From: Clavibacter capsici
GTDB lineage: Bacteria; Actinomycetota; Actinomycetes; Actinomycetales; Microbacteriaceae
DNA length: 64,000 bases
NCBI RefSeq assembly: GCF_001280205.1
Contig: NZ_CP012573.1
Span: 1,178,001 to 1,242,000, forward strand
Direction of reading: 5' to 3'
Made by a program: the position numbers and the translations under genes. The notes below the pieces were generated by a model. That model was not told the origin of the DNA. It did no database searches and saw nothing but the letters and a program-made list of their open reading frames with translations. Shown here one piece after another: positions 53,004-61,407 of this stretch; positions within the stretch are counted from its first letter, which is position 1; each line of letters opens with the position of its first letter.

Positions 53004-53549
53004 CTAGATCGCGCGCTGGGTGAGCATGAAGGCGAGCTTGTCGAAGGAGAGCGAGCCGTTCTGGCCGGTCGTCGCGTCGGAGGGGAAGGTGACCGTCAGG
53101 ACGACGTTGACCTTGGAGGCGGACGTGGAGGGCTTGACCGTGAACGTGTTCGCGGCGCTGGCGGGGGTGATGCTGGCGTCCTTCGAGGTGACGTCGAGCT
53201 TCGTGGTGATGGCCGCCTTGAGCGCCGCGTCGCCCGTGATGGAGACGGGGTTGTAGGTGAGGTCCGCGGCGAGCGAGTCGCCGGTCGCCGTGACGGTCAG
53301 CGCGCTCGTGTACTGGAGGACGTTGCCCGGGACGATGCGGTAGGTGGCGGGGTCGATGACCTTGCTGCCGCCGTTGGTGATGTCGGTCCAGACGCCCGCG
53401 GTGTCGGCGGAGATGGCCAGGTTGCCGGAGGAGACGCTGGAGGCGGCGACCGTCGCGTTGGCGTTCCACAGCGCGAAGCTGCCGGCGCCGCCGAGGAGGA
53501 GGACGATTCCGGCGGCACCTGCGACGGCACCGGAGACGATCTTGTTCAT
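53004..53549 (-). CDS. Alternate signal-mediated exported protein (RER_14450-like family)
   Basis: A 181-residue protein. The signal reads AGAAGIVLLLGGAGSFALWN, typical of the 'alternate signal-mediated exported protein' family found beside SipW peptidases in Actinobacteria. The mature part (about 30-181) is a single beta-rich domain with no cysteine, of the size of TasA-like fibre subunits. AGGAA lies upstream of ATG 53549. First gene of the cluster, under the regulatory region 53550-53896. Confidence 0.87.
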   Translation of the reverse strand: MNKIVSGAVAGAAGIVLLLGGAGSFALWNANATVAASSVSSGNLAISADTAGVWTDITNGGSKVIDPATYRIVPGNVLQYTSALTVTATGDSLAADLTYNPVSITGDAALKAAITTKLDVTSKDASITPASAANTFTVKPSTSASKVNVVLTVTFPSDATTGQNGSLSFDKLAFMLTQRAI

Positions 53550-53672
53550 GGGGTTCCTGTTCTCTCGCGCGGTGTGCCGCGCATGTTCGTGGGGGAGGCG
53601 TCGGGTGGGTGTCCCGCCGGTCGGCTCCGGTCCCGTACGGGGCGCTTCAGCGGCGCCCCGCGGTGTCGTACC

Positions 53673-53693
53673 GGTGTTCCTTCGACGAACACC
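53673..53693. promoter_or_regulatory. Inverted repeat GGTGTTC-N7-GAACACC
   Basis: Seven-base perfect arms with a seven-base spacer, 124 bases before the first SipW-substrate gene. The arms point the other way from actinobacterial LexA boxes (GAAC..GTTC). Its regulator is unknown. Confidence 0.5.
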
Positions 53694-53711
53694 ACTCTGA
53701 CGGAGCGGTCT

Positions 53712-53781
53712 CAAGCCATCCGCTGGGCAACCGCAAGTCCGGCCGAGCTTTGCCGCAAGCCCGTCCCGGGTTCTGCTCAAG
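53712..53781 (-). repeat. Four CAAG boxes (CTTG on the minus strand) at exact 22-bp period
   Basis: CAAG occurs at 53712, 53734, 53756 and 53778, so neighbours are exactly 22 bases apart, two turns of the helix on the same face. The flanks are loosely similar (pyrimidine-rich, often CCG downstream). Placed upstream of the SipW-substrate gene it looks like an array of sites for a regulator binding cooperatively. Confidence 0.6.
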
Positions 53782-53896
53782 CGTCCGGATCCTGGCCGCG
53801 TGGGGCCGTCGCGGCGCCTCCGCGACCTCCTCGCATGTCGTCCGGTCTAGGCTCGGGCCACGACGTCCTCCGGCGGCGCGTACGGGAGGGGATCGC

Positions 53897-55555
53897 ATGA
53901 CGACTCCCGCACGCCCGTCCCGCACCGTCCTCTCCGCCCGGGACGACCAGAGGCGCCGCGGCTCCTCCCGCGCGCAGGTGCCGTTCCTCCTCAGCGTCGC
54001 GGTCGTCGCGGTCATCGTCGCCGTCGTCGAGCCGGAGGTGCACGGCGATCCCTGGTACCTGGCCTCGCTCGTCGTCGTGGGCGCCGTCTCCCTGCTCTGC
54101 GTGGGCCTCACCGTGAGCCGCACGCCCTCCGGCGTCCTCATGGTCGTGCCGGCGGTCGACCTCCTCGCGGTGGCCGCCCTGCGCGACGCGACGGCCGCCA
54201 CCTTCCCCGCGGCGGCCCTCCTCGTGATCTTCCCGCTGCTCTGGCTGGTCTTCGCCTTCCCGTCCGGCGGGGTCGCGGTGGCCGTGGCGGGTGCGCTCGT
54301 CATCAGCCTCTTCCCGGTGATCCGCGACGGCGGGCTCCCCGCCACCTCCACCGCGTGGGCCGACCTCGTCGGCGCGCCCCTCCTCACCGCGCTGCTGGTC
54401 GCGGCGGCGGCCCAGGCGGCGGCCTCGCAGCGGACCGACCGGCGCGAGCTGGCCGAGGCGACCGAGACCCAGGCGCGGCTGCTCGCCGAGTCCCGCGACC
54501 AGACGGAGACCTTCCGCGACGTCGCCGACGCGGTCGACGTCGGGATCGTCTTCTTCGACGGGGCCGACCGGCCCGTGCTGCGCAACGCCGCGGTCCGCTC
54601 CCTCCTCGAGCTCGCGGGCTACGACCCGGCGACGGGTCGGGCGTCCCACGTGTACGGATCCGACCGCGTCACGCCGGTCGCCCGCGACGGCAAGATCCTC
54701 ATGGAGGCGCTGTACGCCGACAAGGTGCACGGCCCGGTCTACTGGGTGGGGGAGCCGGGCGACCAGCGCGCCCTCGTCCTGTCGGTGCGCACCATCGGCC
54801 GCCGCGAGGGGCAGCGGACCGGCACCGTCCTCGGCGCCTACGACGTCACCGACCTCGCGCAGGCCGTCCAGGTGCGCGACGAGTTCCTGGCCACCGTCTC
54901 GCACGAGCTGCGCACGCCGCTCACGAGCATCGTCGGCTACCTCGACCTCCTCGACGAGCTGCACGACCCCGTGCACATGGGCATCGCGGGCGAGCTCGCG
55001 GTCATCCAGCGGAACGTCGAGCAGCTGTCGGCCATCATCGGGTCGCTCCTCGACGGCGCCGACCAGGCCCCGGCCCTCCGCCGTGGATCCGTCGACCTCA
55101 CCGCGCTCGTCGAGGGCGCCGCGGCCCGCGCCGCCGGACGCGCATCCGAGCGGGGGCTCGCGCTCGACGCCCGCGTCGCCCCGGGCGTCGTGCTCGACGG
55201 CGACGCCGACCGGCTGACGCAGGTCGTGGAGGCCCTCCTCTCCAACGCGATCGTCTTCACCCCGACCGGCCGCATCCACGTGGTGCTCGAGCGCGAGGGC
55301 GACGACGCGGTCCTCTCCGTCGTCGACACCGGCGTCGGCCTCAGCGAGGAGGACCAGCGGCACGTCTTCGACCGCTTCTTCCGCGCGCAGTCGGCCCGGG
55401 ACGGCGCGGTGCCCGGCCTCGGGCTCGGCCTCTCCATCGCCGAGCGCACGATCACCGCGCACGGCGGATCCGTCCGCATCTCCAGCCGGCTGGGGCACGG
55501 CACGCGCGTGGTCGTCGCCCTCCCGGTCGGATCGCCGCCCTACCCCTCCCCATAG
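53897..55555 (+). CDS. Orphan membrane sensor histidine kinase with PAS-like domain
   Basis: A 552-residue kinase: six helices in residues about 28-180, a coiled segment, a PAS-like domain (VADAVDVGIVFFDGADRPVLRNAA), HisKA box EFLATVSHELRTPLTSI with the phospho-His, and a HATPase_c domain (LLSNAIVFTPTGR, DTGVGLSEEDQ, GLGLGLSIAE). No response regulator gene is adjacent; the neighbours are the divergent SipW cluster and a BCCT transporter. GGGAGGGG precedes ATG 53897. It may act on the SipW cluster across the shared regulatory region (inference). Confidence 0.9.
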   Translation: MTTPARPSRTVLSARDDQRRRGSSRAQVPFLLSVAVVAVIVAVVEPEVHGDPWYLASLVVVGAVSLLCVGLTVSRTPSGVLMVVPAVDLLAVAALRDATAATFPAAALLVIFPLLWLVFAFPSGGVAVAVAGALVISLFPVIRDGGLPATSTAWADLVGAPLLTALLVAAAAQAAASQRTDRRELAEATETQARLLAESRDQTETFRDVADAVDVGIVFFDGADRPVLRNAAVRSLLELAGYDPATGRASHVYGSDRVTPVARDGKILMEALYADKVHGPVYWVGEPGDQRALVLSVRTIGRREGQRTGTVLGAYDVTDLAQAVQVRDEFLATVSHELRTPLTSIVGYLDLLDELHDPVHMGIAGELAVIQRNVEQLSAIIGSLLDGADQAPALRRGSVDLTALVEGAAARAAGRASERGLALDARVAPGVVLDGDADRLTQVVEALLSNAIVFTPTGRIHVVLEREGDDAVLSVVDTGVGLSEEDQRHVFDRFFRAQSARDGAVPGLGLGLSIAERTITAHGGSVRISSRLGHGTRVVVALPVGSPPYPSP

Positions 55556-55680
55556 CCGATGACAAGACCCGATCGCGAATCGGCGTATCGGAGGGGGTCC
55601 GCCTAGACTCAGCCGGTCGCTCGCGGGACCCCTGCGGGCGCGGCACCACGTCATCGAGCCCACAGGAGCCCATCCCCTCC

Positions 55681-57510
55681 ATGACCTCCACGCGCACGTC
55701 CGCAGAACGCCTCCTCGACCGTCTCATCCCGAAGCGACGGACCAACGCCGACGGCACCCGGCCACCCCGTCGCGACCACTCCGACCACCGCCTCCTCGAG
55801 GCGAGGTTCACGGGATCCGTCGACCTGTACGAGCCCGAGCACCCGAAGATCGACCGCCTCGTCTTCGGCGTCACCGCCGTCCTCGCGGTCGGCTTCGTCG
55901 TCTGGGGCATCGTCAGCACCGACGGCCTCGCCTCCATCTCGGGCGCGGCGCAGACCTGGGTCATCGAGAAGACCGGCTGGCTCTTCGTGCTCGCCGCGAG
56001 CTTCTTCGTGATCTTCGTGCTCTGGCTCGCCGCCAGCCGCTACGGCCGCATCAAGCTCGGCGCCGACGACGAGAAGCCGCAGTTCAAGACGGTCTCGTGG
56101 ATCGCCATGATGTTCAGCGCGGGCATGGGCATCGGCCTGATGTTCTTCGGCGCGGCCGAGCCGCTCAGCCACTTCGTCACCCCGCCGCCCGGCACCACGC
56201 AGCCGGAGTCGGAGGCGGCCATCCGCACGGCCATGGCCACCGCCATGTTCCACTGGGGCCTGCACCCCTGGGCCATCTACGCGGTCGCGGGCATCGCGAT
56301 CGGCTACGGCACCTTCCGCAAGGGGCGCAAGCAGCTCTTCTCCTCCATCTTCCAGCCGCTGCTCGGCACGAAGCGCACCGAGGGCTGGGCCGGACGCGTC
56401 ATCGACATGCTCGCGATCTTCGCCACGCTCTTCGGCTCGGCGGCCTCGCTCGGCATCGGCGCGACGCAGATCGGCGCGGGCCTCGAGTTCAACGGCTGGG
56501 TCCCGGAGGCCACCGCGCCGCTCCTCATCGGCATCATCGTCGTGCTGACGATCGCGTTCATCTTCTCGGCCGTCTCGGGCATCGCCCGCGGCATCCAGTG
56601 GCTGTCGAACATCAACATGGTGCTGGCCGTCGTGCTCGCCGTCTTCGTGTTCGTCGTCGGCCCGACGCTGCTGATCCTGAACCTCATCCCCGCCACGCTC
56701 GGCGCGTACCTCGGCGACATGACCGAGATGGCGTCGCGCACCGCGGCGACCGGCGGCGACGAGATGAGCTCGTGGCTCGCCAGCTGGAGCGTCTTCTACT
56801 GGGCGTGGTGGATCTCGTGGACGCCGTTCGTCGGCATGTTCATCGCCCGCATCAGCCGCGGCCGCACCATCCGCGAGTTCGTGGTCGGCGTGCTCCTCGC
56901 GCCGAGCATCGTGGCCCTCATCTGGTTCTCGATCTTCGGCGGCTCCGCTATCCACGCGCAGCAGACCGACGGCGACATGACCATCGACGGCGCCGTGGTC
57001 AGCGACAACACGCTGTTCCAGCTGCTCAACCACTACCCGCTCGCGAGCGTGAGCACCGTCCTCGTGATGCTGCTCGTCGGCATCTTCTTCGTGTCGGGCG
57101 CCGACAGCGCGTCCATCGTGATGGGGACCCTGTCGCAGCGCGGCGCGCTGCACCCGAGCCGCAAGGTCGTCGTCTTCTGGGGCGTCGTTATGGGCGCGGT
57201 CGCGGCGATCATGCTCGCCATCGGCGGGGGAGGCACGGAGGCCCTCACCGGCCTGCAGAACCTCACGGTCGTGGCGTCGCTGCCGTTCGTGCTCGTGATG
57301 CTCGTCGCCTGCTACGCCCTCTGGAGCGAGCTGCGCACGGATCCGCTCATCGTGCGCCGCCAGGTCGCGGTCGAGATGATGCGCGACGCCGTCGTCAACG
57401 GCGTCGAGCAGCACGGCGACCACTTCCAGCTCTCGGTCGACCCGGTCGACCCCGAGGAGGCCGCCCTCCGCGAGCCCCTCGGCGACGAGGACGAGGCCCG
57501 GCGCTCCTGA
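55681..57510 (+). CDS. BCCT-family betaine/choline/carnitine transporter
   Basis: A 609-residue transporter with twelve helices. Signatures: MFSAGMGIGLMFFGAAEPLSHF (Gly-rich helix 3), MFHWGLHPWAIYA and the helix-8 tryptophan box WAWWISWTPFVGMFIARISRGRTIREF. It imports osmolytes such as glycine betaine with sodium or protons; the charged N- and C-terminal tails (about 50 and 45 residues) resemble the osmosensing tails of BetP, which is inference. AGGAG lies upstream of ATG 55681, and a perfect hairpin terminator follows. Confidence 0.94.
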   Translation: MTSTRTSAERLLDRLIPKRRTNADGTRPPRRDHSDHRLLEARFTGSVDLYEPEHPKIDRLVFGVTAVLAVGFVVWGIVSTDGLASISGAAQTWVIEKTGWLFVLAASFFVIFVLWLAASRYGRIKLGADDEKPQFKTVSWIAMMFSAGMGIGLMFFGAAEPLSHFVTPPPGTTQPESEAAIRTAMATAMFHWGLHPWAIYAVAGIAIGYGTFRKGRKQLFSSIFQPLLGTKRTEGWAGRVIDMLAIFATLFGSAASLGIGATQIGAGLEFNGWVPEATAPLLIGIIVVLTIAFIFSAVSGIARGIQWLSNINMVLAVVLAVFVFVVGPTLLILNLIPATLGAYLGDMTEMASRTAATGGDEMSSWLASWSVFYWAWWISWTPFVGMFIARISRGRTIREFVVGVLLAPSIVALIWFSIFGGSAIHAQQTDGDMTIDGAVVSDNTLFQLLNHYPLASVSTVLVMLLVGIFFVSGADSASIVMGTLSQRGALHPSRKVVVFWGVVMGAVAAIMLAIGGGGTEALTGLQNLTVVASLPFVLVMLVACYALWSELRTDPLIVRRQVAVEMMRDAVVNGVEQHGDHFQLSVDPVDPEEAALREPLGDEDEARRS

Positions 57511-57525
57511 CGCCCGGAGCCCCAT

Positions 57526-57566
57526 GACGATGCCGACCCGCGCCCCGCGCGCGGGTCGGCATCGTC
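57526..57566. terminator. Hairpin terminator after the BCCT gene
   Basis: A perfect 17-bp stem (57526-57542 with 57550-57566) and seven-base loop, 16 bases past the stop codon. No T-run. Confidence 0.8.
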
Positions 57567-57637
57567 GTCTCCGGGGCGGCCGCCGTCCCGGGGCGCCCCC
57601 GGGACGGTCGCGGGACCCGCGCGTGGGTAGGGTGACC

Positions 57638-58657
57638 ATGATGACGACCTCCACCCCCGCCTCCGCTCCCGCACCCTCGCCCACCGACGGGTCAGGCCGT
57701 CGCGCCGCCGTCGTCTACAACCCCATCAAGGTCGACCTCGAGTCGCTGAAGGCGAAGGTCGCGCAGGCCTCGGGTGCCGCGGGCTGGGAGGAGACGCTCT
57801 GGTTCGAGACCAGCGAGGACGACCCGGGCAAGGGCGCCGCCCAGGAGGCCCTCTCGCACGACGTCGACATGGTCATCGCGGCCGGCGGCGACGGCACCGT
57901 GCGCGCGGTCGCCGAGGGCATGTCCGGATCCGGCGTCGCGCTGGGACTCCTCCCGTCGGGCACCGGCAACCTCCTCGCCCGCAACCTCAAGCTCACGCTC
58001 AACGACGTCGACCACTCGCTCGAGGCCGCGTTCTCCGGGCACGACCGGAAGGTCGACCTCGCGGCCATCGAGATCCTGCGCGAGGACGAGACGCGGGACA
58101 AGCACGTGTTCGTCGTCATGGCGGGCGTGGGCATCGACGCGAAGATGCTCGCCAACACCGACTCGGAGCTGAAGAAGAAGGTCGGCTGGCTCGCCTACGT
58201 CGACGCGATCTTCAAGGCGCTCCGCGACCGCGACCAGCTCCGCCTGCGCTACCGCCTCGACGGACGCAGCACGCACCGCCGCCGCGCGCACACCCTCATC
58301 GTGGGCAACTGCGGCTCGCTGCCCGCCAACATCCTGCTGCTGCCGGACGCCGCGGTCGACGACGGGATCCTCGACGTGGTGCTCATGCGCCCCGAGGGCC
58401 TGTTCGGCTGGCTCCAGATCTGGGTCAAGGTCGCATGGGAGAACGGCGTCGTCCGGCGCACCGCCGCGGGCCGCCGCCTCATGGGACCCGAGAAGGAGGT
58501 CCGTGCCCTCGAGTACCGCACGGCGGAGGAGGTCGTGGTCCGGCTCGAGAAGGAGGAGGAGATCGAGCTCGACGGCGATCCCTTCGGCCGGGCGATCGGC
58601 TTCCGCATCCAGGTGCTGCCCGGCGGCCTCACGGTGCGGGTTCCGCAGGACTCCTGA
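57638..58657 (+). CDS. Diacylglycerol/lipid kinase family protein
   Basis: A 339-residue DAGK_cat protein of the YegS/DgkB type. Nucleotide-binding signatures are AAVVYNPIKVDLESL, AAGGDGTVRAVAEGM and LGLLPSGTGNLLARNL, followed by the FVVMAGVGIDAKML segment and a beta-rich end. It phosphorylates a lipid alcohol (diacylglycerol or similar). Two adjacent ATGs (57638, 57641) follow a TAGGGTGA site; I use the first. The next gene starts 46 bases on and may be co-transcribed. Confidence 0.92.
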   Translation: MMTTSTPASAPAPSPTDGSGRRAAVVYNPIKVDLESLKAKVAQASGAAGWEETLWFETSEDDPGKGAAQEALSHDVDMVIAAGGDGTVRAVAEGMSGSGVALGLLPSGTGNLLARNLKLTLNDVDHSLEAAFSGHDRKVDLAAIEILREDETRDKHVFVVMAGVGIDAKMLANTDSELKKKVGWLAYVDAIFKALRDRDQLRLRYRLDGRSTHRRRAHTLIVGNCGSLPANILLLPDAAVDDGILDVVLMRPEGLFGWLQIWVKVAWENGVVRRTAAGRRLMGPEKEVRALEYRTAEEVVVRLEKEEEIELDGDPFGRAIGFRIQVLPGGLTVRVPQDS

Positions 58658-58703
58658 CCCCGTCCCCGCCGCGCCTGTCGGCGGTCCGTGCGAGGGTCGC
58701 GGC

Positions 58704-59882
58704 ATGATCCGCACCCTCGCCGTCTCCGGCTACCGCTCCGTCCGCGACCTGGTCCTGCCGCTCACGGGCCTCGACGTCGTCACGGGCGCGAACGGCAGCG
58801 GCAAGTCCAACGTCCACCGGGCGCTGCGCCTCATCGCCGACATGGCCCAGGGCGGCGCGGTCGGCGCGCTCGCGCGCGAGGGCGGCCTCGAGGCCGTGCT
58901 CTGGGCGGGGCCCGAGGGCCTCAGCCAGGCGATGCGCGACGGCGAGCACGAGGTGCAGGGCACGATGCGGAAGGGCCCCATCGCGCTCCGGCTGGGCTTC
59001 GCGGGCGACGAGCTCGGATACCTCGTCGACCTCGGCATCCCCCAGCGGGACCCGTCCGCCATGCCGCCGACCATGTTCGGGCGGGATCCGGAGATCAAGC
59101 GCGAGCTGGTCTTCAGCGGTCCGGTGCCGCGTCCCCGCTCCCTCCTGCTGGAGCGCCGCTGGCAGGACGTGCGCGTCCGCGACGAGGCCGACGGCTGGAT
59201 GCACGTGCCGGCCCCGGTGCCGCCCCACCTCAGCGTGCTCAGCGAGGTGGCCGACGCCGTCACGAGCCCCGACGCGATGATCCTCCGGCGGCGCATGAGC
59301 GGCTGGCGCTTCTACGACCACCTCCGCACCGACGTCGACGCCCCCGCCCGCAGGCCGCGCGTCGGCACGCGCACTCCCGTCCTCGCGAGCGACGGGTCCG
59401 ACCTCGCAGCCGCGGTGCAGACCATCCGCGAGTGGGGTGACGGCGACGCGCTCGACGCCCTGGTCGACCGGGCGTTCCCCGGGTCGACCATCGTCGTCCG
59501 CTCCCAGGACGGCGTCCTGTCGCTCGGCCTGCGGCAGCCCGGCATCCTCCGCGTCCTCGACGCCGCCGAGCTCTCCGACGGGACCCTCCGGATGCTCATG
59601 CTCACGGCCGCCCTGCTCACCACGGAACCGCCCGAGCTCATGGTGCTCAACGAGCCGGAGACGAGCCTCCACCAGGATCTGCTGCCCGCCCTCGGCGAGC
59701 TCATCGCCGCGGCGTCGCGGAACGTGCAGATCCTCGTGGTGACGCACGCGCCGGGCCTGGCCGCGGCCGTGTCGGAGCACGCGGAGCCGGGGGAGCTCGT
59801 GCTGGAGAAGCCGCACGGCGAGACGGTCCTCCACGGGCAGGGGCTCCTCAGCGCGCCGTCGTGGGACTGGGGCAGGCGCTAG
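58704..59882 (+). CDS. RecF/SMC-like AAA ATPase
   Basis: A 392-residue ATPase of the AAA_21 (RecF-like) group: LAVSGYRSVRDLVLPLTGLDVVTGANGSGKSN (Walker A GANGSGKS), and in the C-terminal third the signature-like ELSDGTLRML, Walker B LMVLNEPETSLH and ILVVTHAPGLAAAV. No nuclease gene such as an OLD or TOPRIM partner is adjacent, so it appears to act alone. Such solitary ATPases are widespread and mostly uncharacterised; a defence role cannot be argued from context. Convergent with the desaturase gene. Confidence 0.87.
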   Translation: MIRTLAVSGYRSVRDLVLPLTGLDVVTGANGSGKSNVHRALRLIADMAQGGAVGALAREGGLEAVLWAGPEGLSQAMRDGEHEVQGTMRKGPIALRLGFAGDELGYLVDLGIPQRDPSAMPPTMFGRDPEIKRELVFSGPVPRPRSLLLERRWQDVRVRDEADGWMHVPAPVPPHLSVLSEVADAVTSPDAMILRRRMSGWRFYDHLRTDVDAPARRPRVGTRTPVLASDGSDLAAAVQTIREWGDGDALDALVDRAFPGSTIVVRSQDGVLSLGLRQPGILRVLDAAELSDGTLRMLMLTAALLTTEPPELMVLNEPETSLHQDLLPALGELIAAASRNVQILVVTHAPGLAAAVSEHAEPGELVLEKPHGETVLHGQGLLSAPSWDWGRR

Positions 59883-59919
59883 CCGCGGCGCGTGGCGCGC
59901 GGATGCCCCCGCACACGAC

Positions 59920-59967
59920 GACGCCTCCCGGTCGCGGCCCCGGAGGGCGGCGCGATCGGGAGGCGTC
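59920..59967. terminator. Bidirectional hairpin terminator
   Basis: Arms 59920-59934 and 59953-59967, 15 bp with one wobble or mismatch; the 18-base loop can form an inner stem. It lies between the converging ATPase and desaturase genes. Confidence 0.7.
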
Positions 59968-59988
59968 AGGTGGTGCGGGTGCGGCGGA

Positions 59989-61092
59989 TCAGCGTCCGAA
60001 GGCGGCGGATGCGGGGCAGTCGAACGGGTCGCCGCCGGCCGAGAGGCCCACGCGGTTGAGGTACGCGATGACGATGCCGTACGAGGCCAGCAGCGTGGTC
60101 TCGGTGTACGGGATGTTGTGCGTCGCGCAGTACTCCTTGGCGATGACCTGGGCCTTCTTGAGCGCGGGCCTCGGCATGTTCGGGAAGAGGTGGTGCTCGA
60201 TCTGGTAGTTGAGGCCGCCCATGTAGATGTCGGTCAGCCAGGTGCTCCGGATGTTGCGGCTGGTGAGGACCTGGCGGCGGAGGAAGTCGACCTTGGAGTC
60301 CTTCGGCAGGACGGGCATGCCCTTGTGGTTGGGGGCGAAGGAGGCGCCCATGTAGACGCCGAAGACCGCCAGCTGGACGCCGACGAAGGCGAACGCCATG
60401 CCGAGGGGCAGGAAGAAGAAGACGACCGCGAGGTAGGCGATGATCCGGGTGGAGAGCATCGAGATCTCGAGCCAGCGCTTGTCGACCTTGCCACGACCGA
60501 AGACGGTGCGGAAGCCGTGCACGTGGAGGTTCAGGCCCTCGAACATGAGGATGGGGAAGAACGCGTAGCCCTGGTGGCGGGTGAACCAGCCGTACAGGCC
60601 CTTGGCGCGGGAGGCGTCCTCCGGGGTGAAGGAGATGACGTCCCGCTCGATGTCCGGGTCCTTGCCCATGACGTTCGGGTTGGCGTGGTGGCGGGAGTGC
60701 TTCGTCATCCACCAGGAGTAGCTGATCCCGACGAAGAGGTTGGCGAGCGTGCGGCCCGCGACGTCGTTGGCCTTGCCCGACTCGAACACCTGGCGGTGCG
60801 AGGCCTCGTGGGCGAGGAAGGCGAACTGGGTGAAGATGATGCCGAGCCCGGCGGCGATGAGCAGCTGGAACCAGCTGTCGCCGAGGAGCACGAAGCCGAC
60901 GCCGAGGCCGACGAGGGCCGCCGTGATGCCGGCGAACATGAGCGCGTAGAACCCGACGCGGCGCTCCAGGAGCCCTGCCTCGCGGACGGTGTTGAGCAGG
61001 CCCGAGTACGCGGTGGTGGGGTTCGATCCACCGCCGCGCTTGGGCTTGGTCAGGACGATGCGGGGAGGGGCGGAGGTGTCGGTGTCTGTCAT
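59989..61092 (-). CDS. Membrane fatty-acid desaturase
   Basis: A 367-residue acyl desaturase. All three histidine boxes are present: HEASH, HSRHH and IEHHLF, with four hydrophobic helices in two pairs between them. It resembles the actinobacterial DesA3-like/linoleoyl-CoA desaturase class that introduces double bonds into acyl-CoA or lipid chains at the membrane, with iron and a ferredoxin-type donor. No reductase gene is adjacent. The gene follows a 315-base leader. Membrane-fluidity adjustment is the likely purpose. Confidence 0.93.
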   Translation of the reverse strand: MTDTDTSAPPRIVLTKPKRGGGSNPTTAYSGLLNTVREAGLLERRVGFYALMFAGITAALVGLGVGFVLLGDSWFQLLIAAGLGIIFTQFAFLAHEASHRQVFESGKANDVAGRTLANLFVGISYSWWMTKHSRHHANPNVMGKDPDIERDVISFTPEDASRAKGLYGWFTRHQGYAFFPILMFEGLNLHVHGFRTVFGRGKVDKRWLEISMLSTRIIAYLAVVFFFLPLGMAFAFVGVQLAVFGVYMGASFAPNHKGMPVLPKDSKVDFLRRQVLTSRNIRSTWLTDIYMGGLNYQIEHHLFPNMPRPALKKAQVIAKEYCATHNIPYTETTLLASYGIVIAYLNRVGLSAGGDPFDCPASAAFGR

Positions 61093-61407
61093 GTGCCTGC
61101 TCACTCGAAGGTCGGGGCCTCTCGGCCTGGGGGAGCGGTCCGTCTCACGGGACCAGGGTGCAGCGCCGTGATCCGCATGACGCCCCGGCTGCCGGGGATC
61201 AGGGGCGACCGAGTCCTTACCCTGCCATGTCGCGAGGCGCCGTGGGCTGGGAAAGCGTCGGTGCGTCGCGGCTCGCCGGTCGCGTGTAATGTTCGTCGCC
61301 GCCCGCCCCGCGGTTCGGTCCCGATCCGCTGTCGGAGGCCCACGCGTCCATTCCGGACGCGGCATGCACGCGCCGGAGACGGGGCGGATCCCCTCCCGTC
61401 CGAGTCG
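61093..61407 (-). other. 315-bp region upstream of the desaturase gene
   Basis: Between the desaturase start and the end of the alcohol dehydrogenase gene, both on the minus strand. It contains an inverted repeat (CGCGTCC-N5-GGACGCG, 61343-61361) close to the dehydrogenase stop, possibly its terminator, and an ATTACAC spot near 61290 that could belong to a desaturase promoter. No riboswitch fold or small gene was recognised. Confidence 0.4.

Larger units (their letters stand above)
53550..53896. other. 347-bp regulatory region between the SipW cluster and the orphan kinase
   Basis: A long divergent region with unusual structure: an inverted repeat at 53673-53693 and four CAAG boxes with 22-bp period at 53712-53781, listed separately. 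The zone between 53660 and 53790 is less GC-rich than the coding sequence. I examined it for known riboswitch folds and found none. Confidence 0.6.

Noticed and set aside
53550-53896. Riboswitch or structured RNA upstream of the SipW cluster
   Set aside because: The repeated CAAG/GGCAACC/GCAAG words first suggested a c-di-GMP-type aptamer, but the conserved core and stems are absent; the regular 22-bp period points to a DNA-binding array.
58704-59882. OLD-type anti-phage defence system
   Set aside because: The ATPase has no TOPRIM nuclease domain and no neighbouring nuclease or helicase.
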